From contig CAYFFG010000007.1 of assembly GCA_964342355.1 (NCBI GenBank), positions 62,001 through 126,000 on the forward strand: a DNA stretch of 64,000 nucleotides, in the 5' to 3' direction. This document shows, one piece after another, positions 26,630 through 35,662 of the stretch. The notes beneath the pieces were generated by a model that made no database searches, had not been told where the DNA came from, and worked only from the letters and a program-made list of their open reading frames with translations. Both the position numbers and the translations under genes were made by a program. This DNA comes from Hirschia sp964342355 (GTDB lineage: Bacteria > Pseudomonadota > Alphaproteobacteria > Caulobacterales > Hyphomonadaceae). The first letter of the stretch is position 1; every line of letters starts with the position of its first letter.

Positions 26630-29600
26630 TTATTTTGCAGCCGTTTTTGATGTCCGCTTTGTTTTAGAAGCGGGCTTGGGTTTTGAGCGGGTCGTTTTTG
26701 CTGTTGCTTTAGCTTTTGTCGATGTTACCTTGGGCTCAATCGCGACAGGCTGGACCGCTTTTCCAGCCCGTTTACGGCGTTCAGCCTGGCGCTCAAATGT
26801 TTCCTTCAGGAAGCGCCCGGTGTGGCTGCGCTCAACCTGGGCGACTTCCTCAGGTGTGCCGGTTGCAACAATTTCACCACCACCATCACCACCATCCGGA
26901 CCAAGGTCGACAATCCAGTCGGCGGTTTTGATCACATCGAGATTATGTTCGATCACCACGACCGTGTTGCCATTGTCGACAAGCTCCTGAAGGACCTCCA
27001 GAAGTTTGCGAACATCATCAAAGTGAAGGCCGGTCGTTGGTTCGTCGAGAATGTATAAGGTACGGCCTGTTGCGCGGCGCGACAGTTCCTTGGCGAGTTT
27101 GACGCGCTGCGCTTCACCGCCAGATAGCGTGTTCGCCTGCTGGCCAACTTTGACATAACCGAGTCCAACCCGATGTAGCGTATCCATTTTGTTGCGGATG
27201 GCTGGAACGGACGCAAAGAAAGTCTTGGCCTCTTCAACGGTCATCTCAAGCACATCTGCAATTGATTTGCCCTTATAAAGCACTTCCAGCGTTTCACGAT
27301 TGTAGCGTTTGCCGTTGCATTCTTCGCAGGTGACATAAACATCTGGAAGAAAGTGCATTTCAATTTTGATGACGCCGTCACCCTGACAGGCTTCACAGCG
27401 CCCGCCTTTCACGTTGAACGAAAAACGTCCCGCTTTATATCCGCGTGCTTTGGCTTCTGGCAGACCGGTAAACCAGTCACGTATCGGACCAAATGCGCCT
27501 GTATAGGTGGCTGGGTTTGATCGTGGGGTGCGGCCAATCGGGGATTGGTCGATGTCTATGATTTTATCGAGGTGTTCCACCCCTTCCAATGACTTATACG
27601 GCGCAGGCGCAGCGGATGCATTGTTAAGCTTGCGAGCGAGCGCTTTGTAGAGCGTTTCAACAACAAGCGTGGATTTGCCGCCGCCAGAAACGCCTGTGAT
27701 GCTGGTGAAAGTCGCTAAAGGAATCTCAAGGTCGACGTTCTTGAGATTGTTGCCTGTGGCGCCGCGCAGACCAATAGTTTTTGTCCGTTTGCCCCAGCGC
27801 CGGCGCTCAGGAATGGCGATTTCCTCTTCGCCGTTCAGGTACTTGCCAGTGAGGCTGTTTGGGTTGGCCTGAATTTCCGAAGGCGTGCCTGCAGCGACAA
27901 CTTCGCCGCCATGAACGCCAGCGCGCGGCCCCATGTCGACCACATAATCAGCGGTCAGTATGGCGTCTTCATCGTGTTCAACAACAAGAACTGAGTTACC
28001 CAAATCGCGTAGATGGCGTAGCGTTTCCAAAAGGCGTTCATTGTCCCGTTGGTGCAGACCGATAGATGGTTCGTCCAGAACGTAGAGTACGCCTGTCAGA
28101 CCTGAACCGATTTGGCTGGCAAGACGGATACGCTGGCTCTCACCGCCAGAAAGCGTGCCGGAAGATCGCGACAGGCCCAGATAGTCAAGGCCAACATCGT
28201 TTAGAAATTTGAGACGGTCTCGGATTTCTTTCAAAATACGCGAGGCAATTTCCTGTTGTTGTTTTGAGAGATGTTTTTCAACATCCTCAAACCAGGTTGC
28301 GGCGTGTTTGATCGATAAGAGCGTTATTTCACCGATGTGTTTGTCGCCTATTTTGACGCAAAGAGCTTCAGGCTTCAGGCGATAGCCGCTGCATGCGCGG
28401 CAAGGCGCAGCGCCTTGATATTTGGCGATATCTTCACGCACCCAAGCGGAATCCGTCTCGCGCCAACGGCGCTCCAGGTTAGGGATGACACCTTCAAATG
28501 TTTTAGTGACTTCATAGCGCCGTGCGCCGTCGTCATAGACGAAATCAACCGTATCATCCCCGGTGCCGTACAGGATGATGTCCTGTATGGTGTTTGGCAG
28601 TTTCCGCCATGGGGTTTCCAGTTTGAAATCATACTTGCGGGAAAGGGATCTTAGTGTCTGGATCTGGTAAGGCGAAGATGATTTGGCCCATGGCGCCACA
28701 GCGCCTTCTTCAAGTGTTTTTTCTTTGTCCGGAATAATAAGGTCCGGGTCCATCTTCAGCTGTTCGCCTAAGCCGTCACACGTGGGACAAGCGCCAAACG
28801 GGTTGTTGAAGGAAAACAATCTTGGTTCGATCTCCGGGATGGTGAAGCCGGATTCCGGGCAGGCGAAACGAGATGAGAAAACAATTCGCTCCGGTGCGCT
28901 TTCTTCTTCAGTTTTTTCAGCAAATTCCGCGACGGCGATCCCGTCAGCCAGATCGAGTGCTGTTTCAAAGCTTTCCGCCAGGCGTTGACGCATGTCTTCG
29001 CGCACAACGATACGGTCCACGACAACGTCAATATCGTGCTTGAATTTCTTATCCAGCGTTGGCGGATTTTCGAGTTCGTAGAATTCGCCATCCACGCGCA
29101 CGCGGGCAAAGCCGCGTTTAAGGAGATCTGCAAATTCTTTACGATACTCGCCTTTGCGGCCACGAACGATAGGCGCAAGCAGGTAGAGACGTGTGCGTTC
29201 CGGAAGAGCAAGCACCCGGTCGACCATCTGTGTGATGGTTTGGCTTTCAATGGGTAAGCCTGTGGCTGGCGAATAAGGTATGCCGACCCGCGCCCATAAA
29301 AGACGCATATAGTCGTAGATCTCGGTGACGGTCGCAACAGTTGAGCGTGGATTACGGGAGGTGGTTTTCTGCTCGATCGAAATCGCTGGCGAGAGACCTT
29401 CGATCGATTCCACGTCAGGTTTTTGCATCAATTCCAGAAACTGGCGCGCATAGGCGGACAGACTCTCGACGTAGCGGCGCTGCCCTTCCGCATAGATTGT
29501 GTCAAACGCGAGAGACGACTTTCCCGAGCCTGAAAGTCCTGTCATCACCACAAGCTCATTGCGGGGAATATCAATGTCGATGTTTTTGAGGTTGTGCTCT

Positions 29601-29641
29601 TTGGCGCCGCGCACGCGGATTGACTTGAGTTCTTTCGACAT
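26630..29641 (-). CDS. uvrA: excinuclease ABC subunit A
   Basis: A 1003-residue DNA damage sensor of nucleotide excision repair. It has two ABC ATPase modules: the first Walker A is TGLSGSGKSSLAFDTIYAEG near the start, the second GVSGGGKSTLV about residue 640. Signature motifs are TLSGGESQRIRLASQ and TLSGGEAQRVKLAKE. Zinc-finger pairs CPTCDGLGE and CEACQGDG...CEECNGKRYN are present; the first zinc module has CPESG instead of CxxC, a form I recall from other alphaproteobacteria. The ATG at 29641 matches the family N-terminus; the 23 residues upstream do not. A basic K/T/A-rich tail ends the protein. It shares a LexA box with ssb. Confidence 0.96.
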   Translation of the reverse strand: MSKELKSIRVRGAKEHNLKNIDIDIPRNELVVMTGLSGSGKSSLAFDTIYAEGQRRYVESLSAYARQFLELMQKPDVESIEGLSPAISIEQKTTSRNPRSTVATVTEIYDYMRLLWARVGIPYSPATGLPIESQTITQMVDRVLALPERTRLYLLAPIVRGRKGEYRKEFADLLKRGFARVRVDGEFYELENPPTLDKKFKHDIDVVVDRIVVREDMRQRLAESFETALDLADGIAVAEFAEKTEEESAPERIVFSSRFACPESGFTIPEIEPRLFSFNNPFGACPTCDGLGEQLKMDPDLIIPDKEKTLEEGAVAPWAKSSSPYQIQTLRSLSRKYDFKLETPWRKLPNTIQDIILYGTGDDTVDFVYDDGARRYEVTKTFEGVIPNLERRWRETDSAWVREDIAKYQGAAPCRACSGYRLKPEALCVKIGDKHIGEITLLSIKHAATWFEDVEKHLSKQQQEIASRILKEIRDRLKFLNDVGLDYLGLSRSSGTLSGGESQRIRLASQIGSGLTGVLYVLDEPSIGLHQRDNERLLETLRHLRDLGNSVLVVEHDEDAILTADYVVDMGPRAGVHGGEVVAAGTPSEIQANPNSLTGKYLNGEEEIAIPERRRWGKRTKTIGLRGATGNNLKNVDLEIPLATFTSITGVSGGGKSTLVVETLYKALARKLNNASAAPAPYKSLEGVEHLDKIIDIDQSPIGRTPRSNPATYTGAFGPIRDWFTGLPEAKARGYKAGRFSFNVKGGRCEACQGDGVIKIEMHFLPDVYVTCEECNGKRYNRETLEVLYKGKSIADVLEMTVEEAKTFFASVPAIRNKMDTLHRVGLGYVKVGQQANTLSGGEAQRVKLAKELSRRATGRTLYILDEPTTGLHFDDVRKLLEVLQELVDNGNTVVVIEHNLDVIKTADWIVDLGPDGGDGGGEIVATGTPEEVAQVERSHTGRFLKETFERQAERRKRAGKAVQPVAIEPKVTSTKAKATAKTTRSKPKPASKTKRTSKTAAK

Positions 29642-29989
29642 CTGTTTAGCCAGCAATTTGGAGGAAGGATGAATGGGCTTCACGTTTGGATATAACGCTT
29701 TGTGTCTCAATGTGGAGAGAAGCGCGTAGACTTATACGCGGAAACAGCCAAGATGGCGCAGTTATTTGCAAAATACACTGGATGCCTCCTAGTCGGCGAT
29801 TGCGTCGAATCAATCCAAGTATTTACAAAACAGCTCGCAATGTATAGAACAAAAAATGAACATCGGCAATAATTGTTGAGAAACGCGGAGTGCTGTCGGC
29901 TTTCACTAGAGCTTCGATCAAAGCAAGAGTAGGTTGCGCCGTTAAGGATATTGCGCCGCTTAGTCGGCCATTCAAGAGAGGGAGCCATT
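29642..29989. other. uvrA-ssb divergent intergenic region
   Basis: About 350 bases without a credible gene. It contains a perfect direct-repeat LexA box near the middle and presumably the promoters of both divergent genes. No other repeat or hairpin of note was seen. Confidence 0.6.
29847..29861. promoter_or_regulatory. LexA (SOS) box
   Basis: GAAC-AAAAAAT-GAAC is the reverse of the alphaproteobacterial LexA site GTTC-N7-GTTC, with both half-sites exact. It lies about 206 bases from the uvrA start and 129 from the ssb start. Repression of uvrA and possibly ssb, released on DNA damage, is expected from the known SOS regulon. Confidence 0.8.
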
Positions 29990-30469
29990 ATGGCCGGATC
30001 AGTGAACAAAGTCATTCTGGTAGGTAATTTGGGGCGTGATCCTGAAATTCGCCAGATGCCTTCGGGCGGGTCGATTGCAAACCTGTCCGTAGCAACATCG
30101 GAGAGCTGGAAAGACCGTAATTCCGGCGAACGCCGCGAAAAGACAGAGTGGCACCGTGTTGTCGTCTTTTCCGAAGGTCTTGTGCGCATTTGTGAGCAAT
30201 ACCTCCGCAAAGGCGCAAAGATCTATGTGGAAGGTCAGCTTGAGACCCGCAAATGGACCGACAAAGATGGCGTCGAAAAATACTCCACCGAAGTTGTCTT
30301 GCGGAACTTCAACTCCACTCTAACCATGCTCGACGGGCGCGAAGGCGGCATGGGCGGCGGACGCAGTGTTGGTGAAGATCGCGGTGGTTTTGGTGGCGGT
30401 GCGCCGCGCCAGATGGATGGTCCGCGTGAGGACTTTTCTGCTGACTTGAACGACGACATCCCGTTCTAA
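29990..30469 (+). CDS. ssb: single-stranded DNA-binding protein
   Basis: A 159-residue protein. The OB fold occupies about 1-110 (MAGSVNKVILVGNLGRDPEIR, VATSESWKDRNSGERREKTEWHRVV, YVEGQLETRKWTDKDG). A glycine-rich linker (GGMGGGRSVGEDRGGFGGGAPR in part) leads to the acidic partner-binding tip DDIPF. The ATG at 29990 follows GAGGGAG, and the longer frame from 29951 adds residues foreign to the family. Divergence from uvrA across a LexA box is a conserved arrangement. Confidence 0.96.
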   Translation: MAGSVNKVILVGNLGRDPEIRQMPSGGSIANLSVATSESWKDRNSGERREKTEWHRVVVFSEGLVRICEQYLRKGAKIYVEGQLETRKWTDKDGVEKYSTEVVLRNFNSTLTMLDGREGGMGGGRSVGEDRGGFGGGAPRQMDGPREDFSADLNDDIPF

Positions 30470-30475
30470 ACAAAG

Positions 30476-30484
30476 TTATCCACA
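30476..30484 (+). promoter_or_regulatory. perfect DnaA box
   Basis: TTATCCACA, the consensus DnaA nonamer, lies seven bases after the ssb stop and about 230 before gyrA. A near match (TGTGGAAAA, reverse orientation) is at 33610-33618 between gyrA and coaD. One perfect box alone does not make an origin; DnaA-linked control of gyrA is possible. Confidence 0.5.
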
Positions 30485-30514
30485 GAAGCTGTTGTTTCTA
30501 TTGTTGGAATTATG

Positions 30515-30544
30515 GGCTCGGCATTGGTTTGTCGAGCCTATTTT
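30515..30544 (+). terminator. terminator after ssb
   Basis: GGCTCGGCA and TGTCGAGCC pair over nine positions (one G-T) around a six-base loop and are followed by TATTTT. This ends the ssb transcript before gyrA. Confidence 0.72.
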
Positions 30545-30716
30545 AATTGCCCTAAGCTATTGAATCTGTTGCATTGACGCAACGAAGAAATCTGATTTGT
30601 GTTTCATGGGATTGCGGATTTGGAACACGTTGCAAAAACATCGTAAACTTATGTGCGAATCTCTTGGCTTTCTGTTGTTTGTGAAGGCCGCCTTTTCTTA
30701 ATCAGGAACGTTCCAC

Positions 30717-33587
30717 GTGTCAGACGAAACCGAAAACCCGGAAAACGAAAACATGGATGCGTCCGGTGAGGGCGGCGGAGCGAATGATCCGCCAGAGTAC
30801 TTTGATGCTGGAGAAGATGGCGTCTCACCGGTCAATATTTCTGACGAGATGAAGCGGTCTTATCTCGACTATGCGATGAGCGTTATCGTCAGTCGCGCGT
30901 TGCCGGATGTACGGGACGGCTTGAAGCCTGTTCACCGCCGTATTCTGTTCTCGATGCATGAAAACGGCTACACGTACGATAAACAATACCGTAAGTCAGC
31001 GCGTGTTGTTGGGGATGTGATCGGTAAGTACCACCCGCACGGTGACCAGTCCGTTTATGACGCTTTGGTTCGTATGGCGCAGGACTTCTCCATGGAGCTG
31101 CCGCTTCTGGATGGTCAGGGTAATTTCGGGTCTATGGATGGCGACCCGGCCGCTGCGATGCGTTACACTGAGGTCAAGCTAGAGAAGGTGGCTAATCACC
31201 TTTTAGCTGACATCGACAAAGACACAGTCGACTTCCAGGAAAACTATGATGGTTCTGAAAAAGAGCCGATCGTCCTGCCAGCGCGCTTTCCTAACCTTTT
31301 GGTCAACGGCGGCGGCGGGATTGCTGTTGGGATGGCGACGAACATTCCGCCACACAATCTGGGTGAAGTGATCGACGCAACTGTTACGATGATCGACGAT
31401 CCCAATGTCGATGATGAAACACTGCTGAGCATTGTTCCGGGGCCAGATTTTCCTACTGGCGCGCAGATCATTGGTCGCGCAGGCTCACGCAATGGTCTGA
31501 CCACTGGACGTGGCTCAGTCATCATGCGCGCGAAAACATCCATTGAGGAACTGCGTAACGGACGCGAAGCAATTGTTGCGACAGAGATACCTTATCAGGT
31601 CAACAAAGCCTCGATGATCGAAAAGATTGCCGAACTGGTGCGTGACAAGCGTATCGAAGGCATTGCTGACATGCGCGACGAAAGCGACCGTGATGGCGTG
31701 CGTGTTGTGGTTGAGGTAAAGCGCGACGCGTCAGCTGAGGTGGTTTTGAACCAGCTTTATCGTTACACGCAGCTGCAAACGTCTTTTGGCGTGAATATGC
31801 TGGCGTTGAACGGCGGCGTGCCGGAACTCCTGTCTTTGCGCACTGTGTTGCAGGCATTTATCAAATTCCGCGAAGAAGTTGTCGCACGTCGCACCAAGTT
31901 TGAGCTCAATAAAGCAAGAAACCGCGCGCACATGCTGGTCGGTCTGGCGCTGGCTGTCGCTAATATTGACGAAGTGATCCGCATTATTCGTCACTCGCCA
32001 GATCCAGCAACAGCGCGTGCGCAATTGATGGCAAAGGCATGGCCAGCAATGGACATGTTGCCACTGATCAATCTGATCGCTGACAGACGCACGGTGGCGA
32101 ACGAAGCGGGCGAAATCAAACTATCAGAAGAACAAGCGCGCGGAATTCTCGACCTGCGTCTGCAACGTTTGACGGCGCTTGGACGAGATGAAATTGGCGA
32201 AGAAGCTAAAGGTCTAGCGGATACGATCGCTGATCTGCTCGACATTCTGTCTTCACGTCCGCGCGTGATGAGCATTATCAAATCAGAACTCGCCGAAGTA
32301 CGAGACGAGTTCGCGACGCCGCGCCGCACACAGTTCATCGAAGCAGAACTAGACATGGACGACGAAGCCTTCATCGAGAAGGAAGATATGGTCGTCATGT
32401 TTACCCATGGCGGTTACGCCAAGCGGACTGCGCTTTCGACCTATCGGACCCAGCACCGTGGGGGCAAGGGGCGCTCTGGTATGGGGACCAAAGAGGAGGA
32501 CGTTGTAACGCGTCTGTTTGTGGCGAACACACACACCGAAGTGTTGTTCTTCTCTTCCACAGGGATGGTTTACAAAACAAAAGTCTGGCGCTTGCCGTTG
32601 GGCACGCCGCAATCTCGCGGCAAGGCGCTGGTCAATCTGTTACCGTTGGATAAGGGTGAATCCATTACGTCCGTTATGCCGTTGCCGGAAGACGAAGCAG
32701 AACGTGAGCGTATGAATATCTTGTTTGCAACCCGCTCAGGTGGTGTGCGGCGGAATATGCTCAGTGATTTCACCCAAGTGAATCGTAACGGTAAAATCGC
32801 CATGAAACTCGATGAGACAATGGTGGCGGGCCGTGAAGATGGCATTATTGGCGTTCAGGTTTGTTCGCCGGACGATGATGTTATGCTGACGACGGCTATG
32901 GGGCAATGTATCCGGTTCCGGGTGGACGATGTGCGCGTATTCTCGGGCCGGACGTCCACAGGTGTGCGCGGCATCCGGCTCGCAGAAGGCGATGAAGTGA
33001 TCTCTATGCTGGTGCTATACCACATGGGTGTTACGTCTCCTGAAGCGCGCGCTTACTTAAAGCACGCCTCTGCTATGCGACGTGCGGCAGGTGAAGAAGA
33101 TGACACGGATGTGGATCAGGTTCTTGATTCAGACAGCGTAGACGGCGAAGAAGAGGGAGAAGCAGCGCTTAGCCCCGAACGCATTGCTGAACTTGGCGCT
33201 GCTGAGCAATTCATTCTTACAATCACTGAAGACGGTATGGGCAAACGCGCATCAGCTTATGATTACCGCGTAACAGGCCGCGGCGGAAAAGGGCTTATCG
33301 CGCACAAGCTCGGCAAAGGCGGTCGAATAGCAGCCTCTTTCCCGATTGAGGATGGCGACGAGATCATGCTGGTGACAGATGCAGGACAGCTTATCCGTAC
33401 GCGCGTCGGGCAAATTCGCATCGCTGGTCGGGCGACACAGGGGGTTCGTGTCCTTAGAACCAATGAAAATGAGCACGTAGTTTCGGTTGAACGCCTTGCA
33501 GAACAATCTGAAGACGCTAACGATGCTGTTGAAATAGAAGCCCTGCAGGGTGACGGCGATCAACCGGAGTCGGACAAAAACGACTAA
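30717..33587 (+). CDS. gyrA: DNA gyrase subunit A
   Basis: A 956-residue type II topoisomerase subunit that breaks and rejoins DNA. The start is GTG, nine bases after AGGA; about 40 acidic residues precede the core MKRSYLDYAMSVIVSRALPD. The active-site tyrosine is Tyr150 (AAMRYTEVK). The quinolone-determining stretch reads HPHGDQSVYDALVRM: Gln111 stands where E. coli has Ser83, and Asp115 matches Asp87. The C-terminal beta-pinwheel repeats carry a GyrA-box-like segment (QHRGGKGRSGM, about 580-590). An acidic insertion (about 795-830) interrupts the last blades. Separate terminator upstream implies its own promoter. Confidence 0.96.
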   Translation: MSDETENPENENMDASGEGGGANDPPEYFDAGEDGVSPVNISDEMKRSYLDYAMSVIVSRALPDVRDGLKPVHRRILFSMHENGYTYDKQYRKSARVVGDVIGKYHPHGDQSVYDALVRMAQDFSMELPLLDGQGNFGSMDGDPAAAMRYTEVKLEKVANHLLADIDKDTVDFQENYDGSEKEPIVLPARFPNLLVNGGGGIAVGMATNIPPHNLGEVIDATVTMIDDPNVDDETLLSIVPGPDFPTGAQIIGRAGSRNGLTTGRGSVIMRAKTSIEELRNGREAIVATEIPYQVNKASMIEKIAELVRDKRIEGIADMRDESDRDGVRVVVEVKRDASAEVVLNQLYRYTQLQTSFGVNMLALNGGVPELLSLRTVLQAFIKFREEVVARRTKFELNKARNRAHMLVGLALAVANIDEVIRIIRHSPDPATARAQLMAKAWPAMDMLPLINLIADRRTVANEAGEIKLSEEQARGILDLRLQRLTALGRDEIGEEAKGLADTIADLLDILSSRPRVMSIIKSELAEVRDEFATPRRTQFIEAELDMDDEAFIEKEDMVVMFTHGGYAKRTALSTYRTQHRGGKGRSGMGTKEEDVVTRLFVANTHTEVLFFSSTGMVYKTKVWRLPLGTPQSRGKALVNLLPLDKGESITSVMPLPEDEAERERMNILFATRSGGVRRNMLSDFTQVNRNGKIAMKLDETMVAGREDGIIGVQVCSPDDDVMLTTAMGQCIRFRVDDVRVFSGRTSTGVRGIRLAEGDEVISMLVLYHMGVTSPEARAYLKHASAMRRAAGEEDDTDVDQVLDSDSVDGEEEGEAALSPERIAELGAAEQFILTITEDGMGKRASAYDYRVTGRGGKGLIAHKLGKGGRIAASFPIEDGDEIMLVTDAGQLIRTRVGQIRIAGRATQGVRVLRTNENEHVVSVERLAEQSEDANDAVEIEALQGDGDQPESDKND

Positions 33588-33675
33588 ATTCGATCGTTAG
33601 CGCCTTACCCTGTGGAAAAAAGATGATAGTGGGAGAGGCGCCGTTCGAAAAAGCGGCCGGAAAGGTTGAACCTAA

Positions 33676-34161
33676 ATGCGTATCGGACTCTATCCGGGGA
33701 CATTCGATCCGATTACCAATGGCCATTTGGACATTATCGGACGTGCGGTCAAACTCGTCGATAAGCTGATCATTGGCGTGGCTATCAATGAATCCAAAGG
33801 TCCTTTGTTTCCTTTGGAAGAACGCGTTGAGATGGTGCTGAAGGAAACCGCGCAATTTGCAGATGGCGTGGAAATCGAGGCGCGGCCTTTTGATAATCTA
33901 CTGATGCATTTTGCAGAAGAATGTGGCGCCCAGACGATTATTCGCGGATTGCGAGCTGTTTCAGACTTTGAATATGAATTCCAGATGGTCGCAATGAACC
34001 AAAAGCTCAATGATCACGTTGAGACTGTTTTCTTGATGGCGGACCCACAGCATCAGGCGGTTTCGTCGCGACTGGTAAAAGAGATTGCAAGATTGGGCGG
34101 AAAAGCCGAACTATTCGTCCCAGCCGGGGTCGCAAAAAGGCTACAATCGGCATTCAAGTAA
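33676..34161 (+). CDS. coaD: pantetheine-phosphate adenylyltransferase
   Basis: A 161-residue enzyme that adenylylates 4'-phosphopantetheine in CoA synthesis. The nucleotidyltransferase motif TNGHLD (about 15-20) follows MRIGLYPGTFDP. The substrate-binding FDNLLMHF and the C-terminal VSSRLVKEIARLGG are standard. Length is typical. It follows gyrA by about 90 bases on the same strand and precedes two cyclophilin genes. Confidence 0.95.
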   Translation: MRIGLYPGTFDPITNGHLDIIGRAVKLVDKLIIGVAINESKGPLFPLEERVEMVLKETAQFADGVEIEARPFDNLLMHFAEECGAQTIIRGLRAVSDFEYEFQMVAMNQKLNDHVETVFLMADPQHQAVSSRLVKEIARLGGKAELFVPAGVAKRLQSAFK

Positions 34162-34192
34162 AGCGTACCCATAAGTAACCAGGACCTGTAAC

Positions 34193-35080
34193 GTGTTAAA
34201 ACAGATCGCCCTTTCACTTGCTGCGTTGGCAGCCGTATCTGCAACATCAGTTGCCGCTGCTCAGGAAGAATACACTGTTCAGCAAGCGATGTCTGACCCG
34301 GAAAACTGGAGAAAGATTGATCCGGAAGACCTAGTCGTCATGAGTACGACAAAAGGTGATATCTATATCGAAATCGCGCCTGGATTCGCGCCGCGTCATG
34401 CGGAACAGATCCGTCGCATTGTGCGGTCGGGACTTTATTCCGGCACACAGTTTCATCGCGTTATCCGCGGTTTCATGGCGCAGGGCGGTGACATCGCTAA
34501 AGTGCTTGGACGTGAGCCGAACTTTGAAAAGCTGCCAGGCGAATTTACATTCCGTCGCAATGTTAAAACTGCTGCGCTGACGCCGCTAGATCCGGAAAAA
34601 TCTGGAGCGGCTGAATATAGTGGTTACTTTAAGGGGTTTCCTGTTGTGACCAAACAGGACGCACAAGCTGACTTTACCATTGACGGGCGCGTGGAGAGTT
34701 ACATGCCGCACTGCCCTGGCGTCGTGTCTATGGCGCGGACGAACGATCCGAACTCTGCGGTTGATCAGTTCTTTTTGATGCGCGAAACATCAGACTTTCT
34801 GGACAAAAGCTACACGTCTTGGGGACGTATGGTAAAGGGACTGGAGGTCGCACGGTCTTTGAACGTAGGTGAGCCGCCCCCGCGTCCTGATATTCTTGTA
34901 TCTGCGACTATGGGAGCTGACTATGCGTCTCGTGAACGCCCGGAGATCTGGGTCATGCGCACTGATGGTCCTGCTTTTGCGCAGATATTAAAGTTGGCTG
35001 GTGAGGTTGATGAGATTTGCGATGCGCCGATCCCACCAGCGGTGATTAAAAACCAGAAGCATAAACCTTGGGATACGTAA
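34193..35080 (+). CDS. periplasmic peptidyl-prolyl cis-trans isomerase, cyclophilin type
   Basis: A 295-residue exported cyclophilin. The GTG start is preceded by CAGGA, and the signal peptide is residues 1 to about 26 (ending VAAAQ). The isomerase core includes FHRVIRGFMAQGGD and SMARTNDPNSAVDQFFLM. A roughly 50-residue insertion between these segments (around 125-170) makes it longer than PpiA. The C-terminal extension is about 80 residues. It likely assists folding of envelope proteins. It is followed closely by a cytoplasmic-type paralogue. Confidence 0.88.
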   Translation: MLKQIALSLAALAAVSATSVAAAQEEYTVQQAMSDPENWRKIDPEDLVVMSTTKGDIYIEIAPGFAPRHAEQIRRIVRSGLYSGTQFHRVIRGFMAQGGDIAKVLGREPNFEKLPGEFTFRRNVKTAALTPLDPEKSGAAEYSGYFKGFPVVTKQDAQADFTIDGRVESYMPHCPGVVSMARTNDPNSAVDQFFLMRETSDFLDKSYTSWGRMVKGLEVARSLNVGEPPPRPDILVSATMGADYASRERPEIWVMRTDGPAFAQILKLAGEVDEICDAPIPPAVIKNQKHKPWDT

Positions 35081-35124
35081 TTATATTGACGCGCGTATCC
35101 GCTAAATTTGGGAAGGAATAAAAG

Positions 35125-35586
35125 ATGAGCGATGCTGAGAACACGCTTGTCATGTCGCTGGACGCGGGTGACGTGAAAATCAAGTTACGGCCTGATCTTG
35201 CGCCGAAACATGTTGAGCGTATCAAAGAGCTGGCGCGCGAAGGGTTTTACAACGGACTGACCTTTCACCGAGTGATTGATGGTTTTGTCGCTCAGGGCGG
35301 TTGTCCGGACGGAACCGGCACGGGTGGAACCGGGACTAAAATCCCTGCTGAATTCAACGACGGTCGCCATGAACGCGGGGCATGCTCCATGGCGCGCACA
35401 AACGACCCAAACTCTGCTGACTGTCAGTTCTTTATTTGTCTGGATGATGTGTCATACCTCGACAACCAGTATACTGTTTGGGGTGAAGTTGTGGATGGCA
35501 TGGATCATGTCGATGCCTTGCCTAAGGGTGAGCCGCCTGCAGCGCCTGGCGTGATTAAGTCTGTGACAGTTGGCGCCGACGCGTAG
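35125..35586 (+). CDS. ppiB: cytoplasmic peptidyl-prolyl cis-trans isomerase, cyclophilin type
   Basis: A 153-residue compact cyclophilin without a signal peptide. Core motifs are FHRVIDGFVAQGGCPDGTGTGG, SMARTNDPNSADCQFFICL and the final WGEVVDGMDHVD. The G-rich CPDGTGTGGTGTKIPAE segment is typical of PpiB. GGAAGGAA precedes the ATG. It ends the gyrA-downstream run at a strong terminator. Confidence 0.92.
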   Translation: MSDAENTLVMSLDAGDVKIKLRPDLAPKHVERIKELAREGFYNGLTFHRVIDGFVAQGGCPDGTGTGGTGTKIPAEFNDGRHERGACSMARTNDPNSADCQFFICLDDVSYLDNQYTVWGEVVDGMDHVDALPKGEPPAAPGVIKSVTVGADA

Positions 35587-35625
35587 CAGTTTTGGCTTCA
35601 GATACTTTACGACATTAGACGGGCG

Positions 35626-35662
35626 GGCGCGGTTTTTGTTATTGGACCGCGCCTGTTTTTTT
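35626..35662 (+). terminator. terminator after ppiB
   Basis: GGCGCGGT and ACCGCGCC pair over eight bases around a twelve-base loop, followed by TGTTTTTTT. The T-run reaches the end of the convergent lipoprotein gene. Confidence 0.82.

Noticed and set aside
26716..26931. Plus-strand frame encoding a run of histidines
   Set aside because: It is antisense to the end of uvrA, where a glycine/aspartate-rich coding stretch reads as histidines on the other strand; no ribosome site.
30476..30716. Replication origin next to gyrA
   Set aside because: Only one perfect DnaA box, no AT-rich unwinding region or box cluster, and no dnaA or parAB neighbours.
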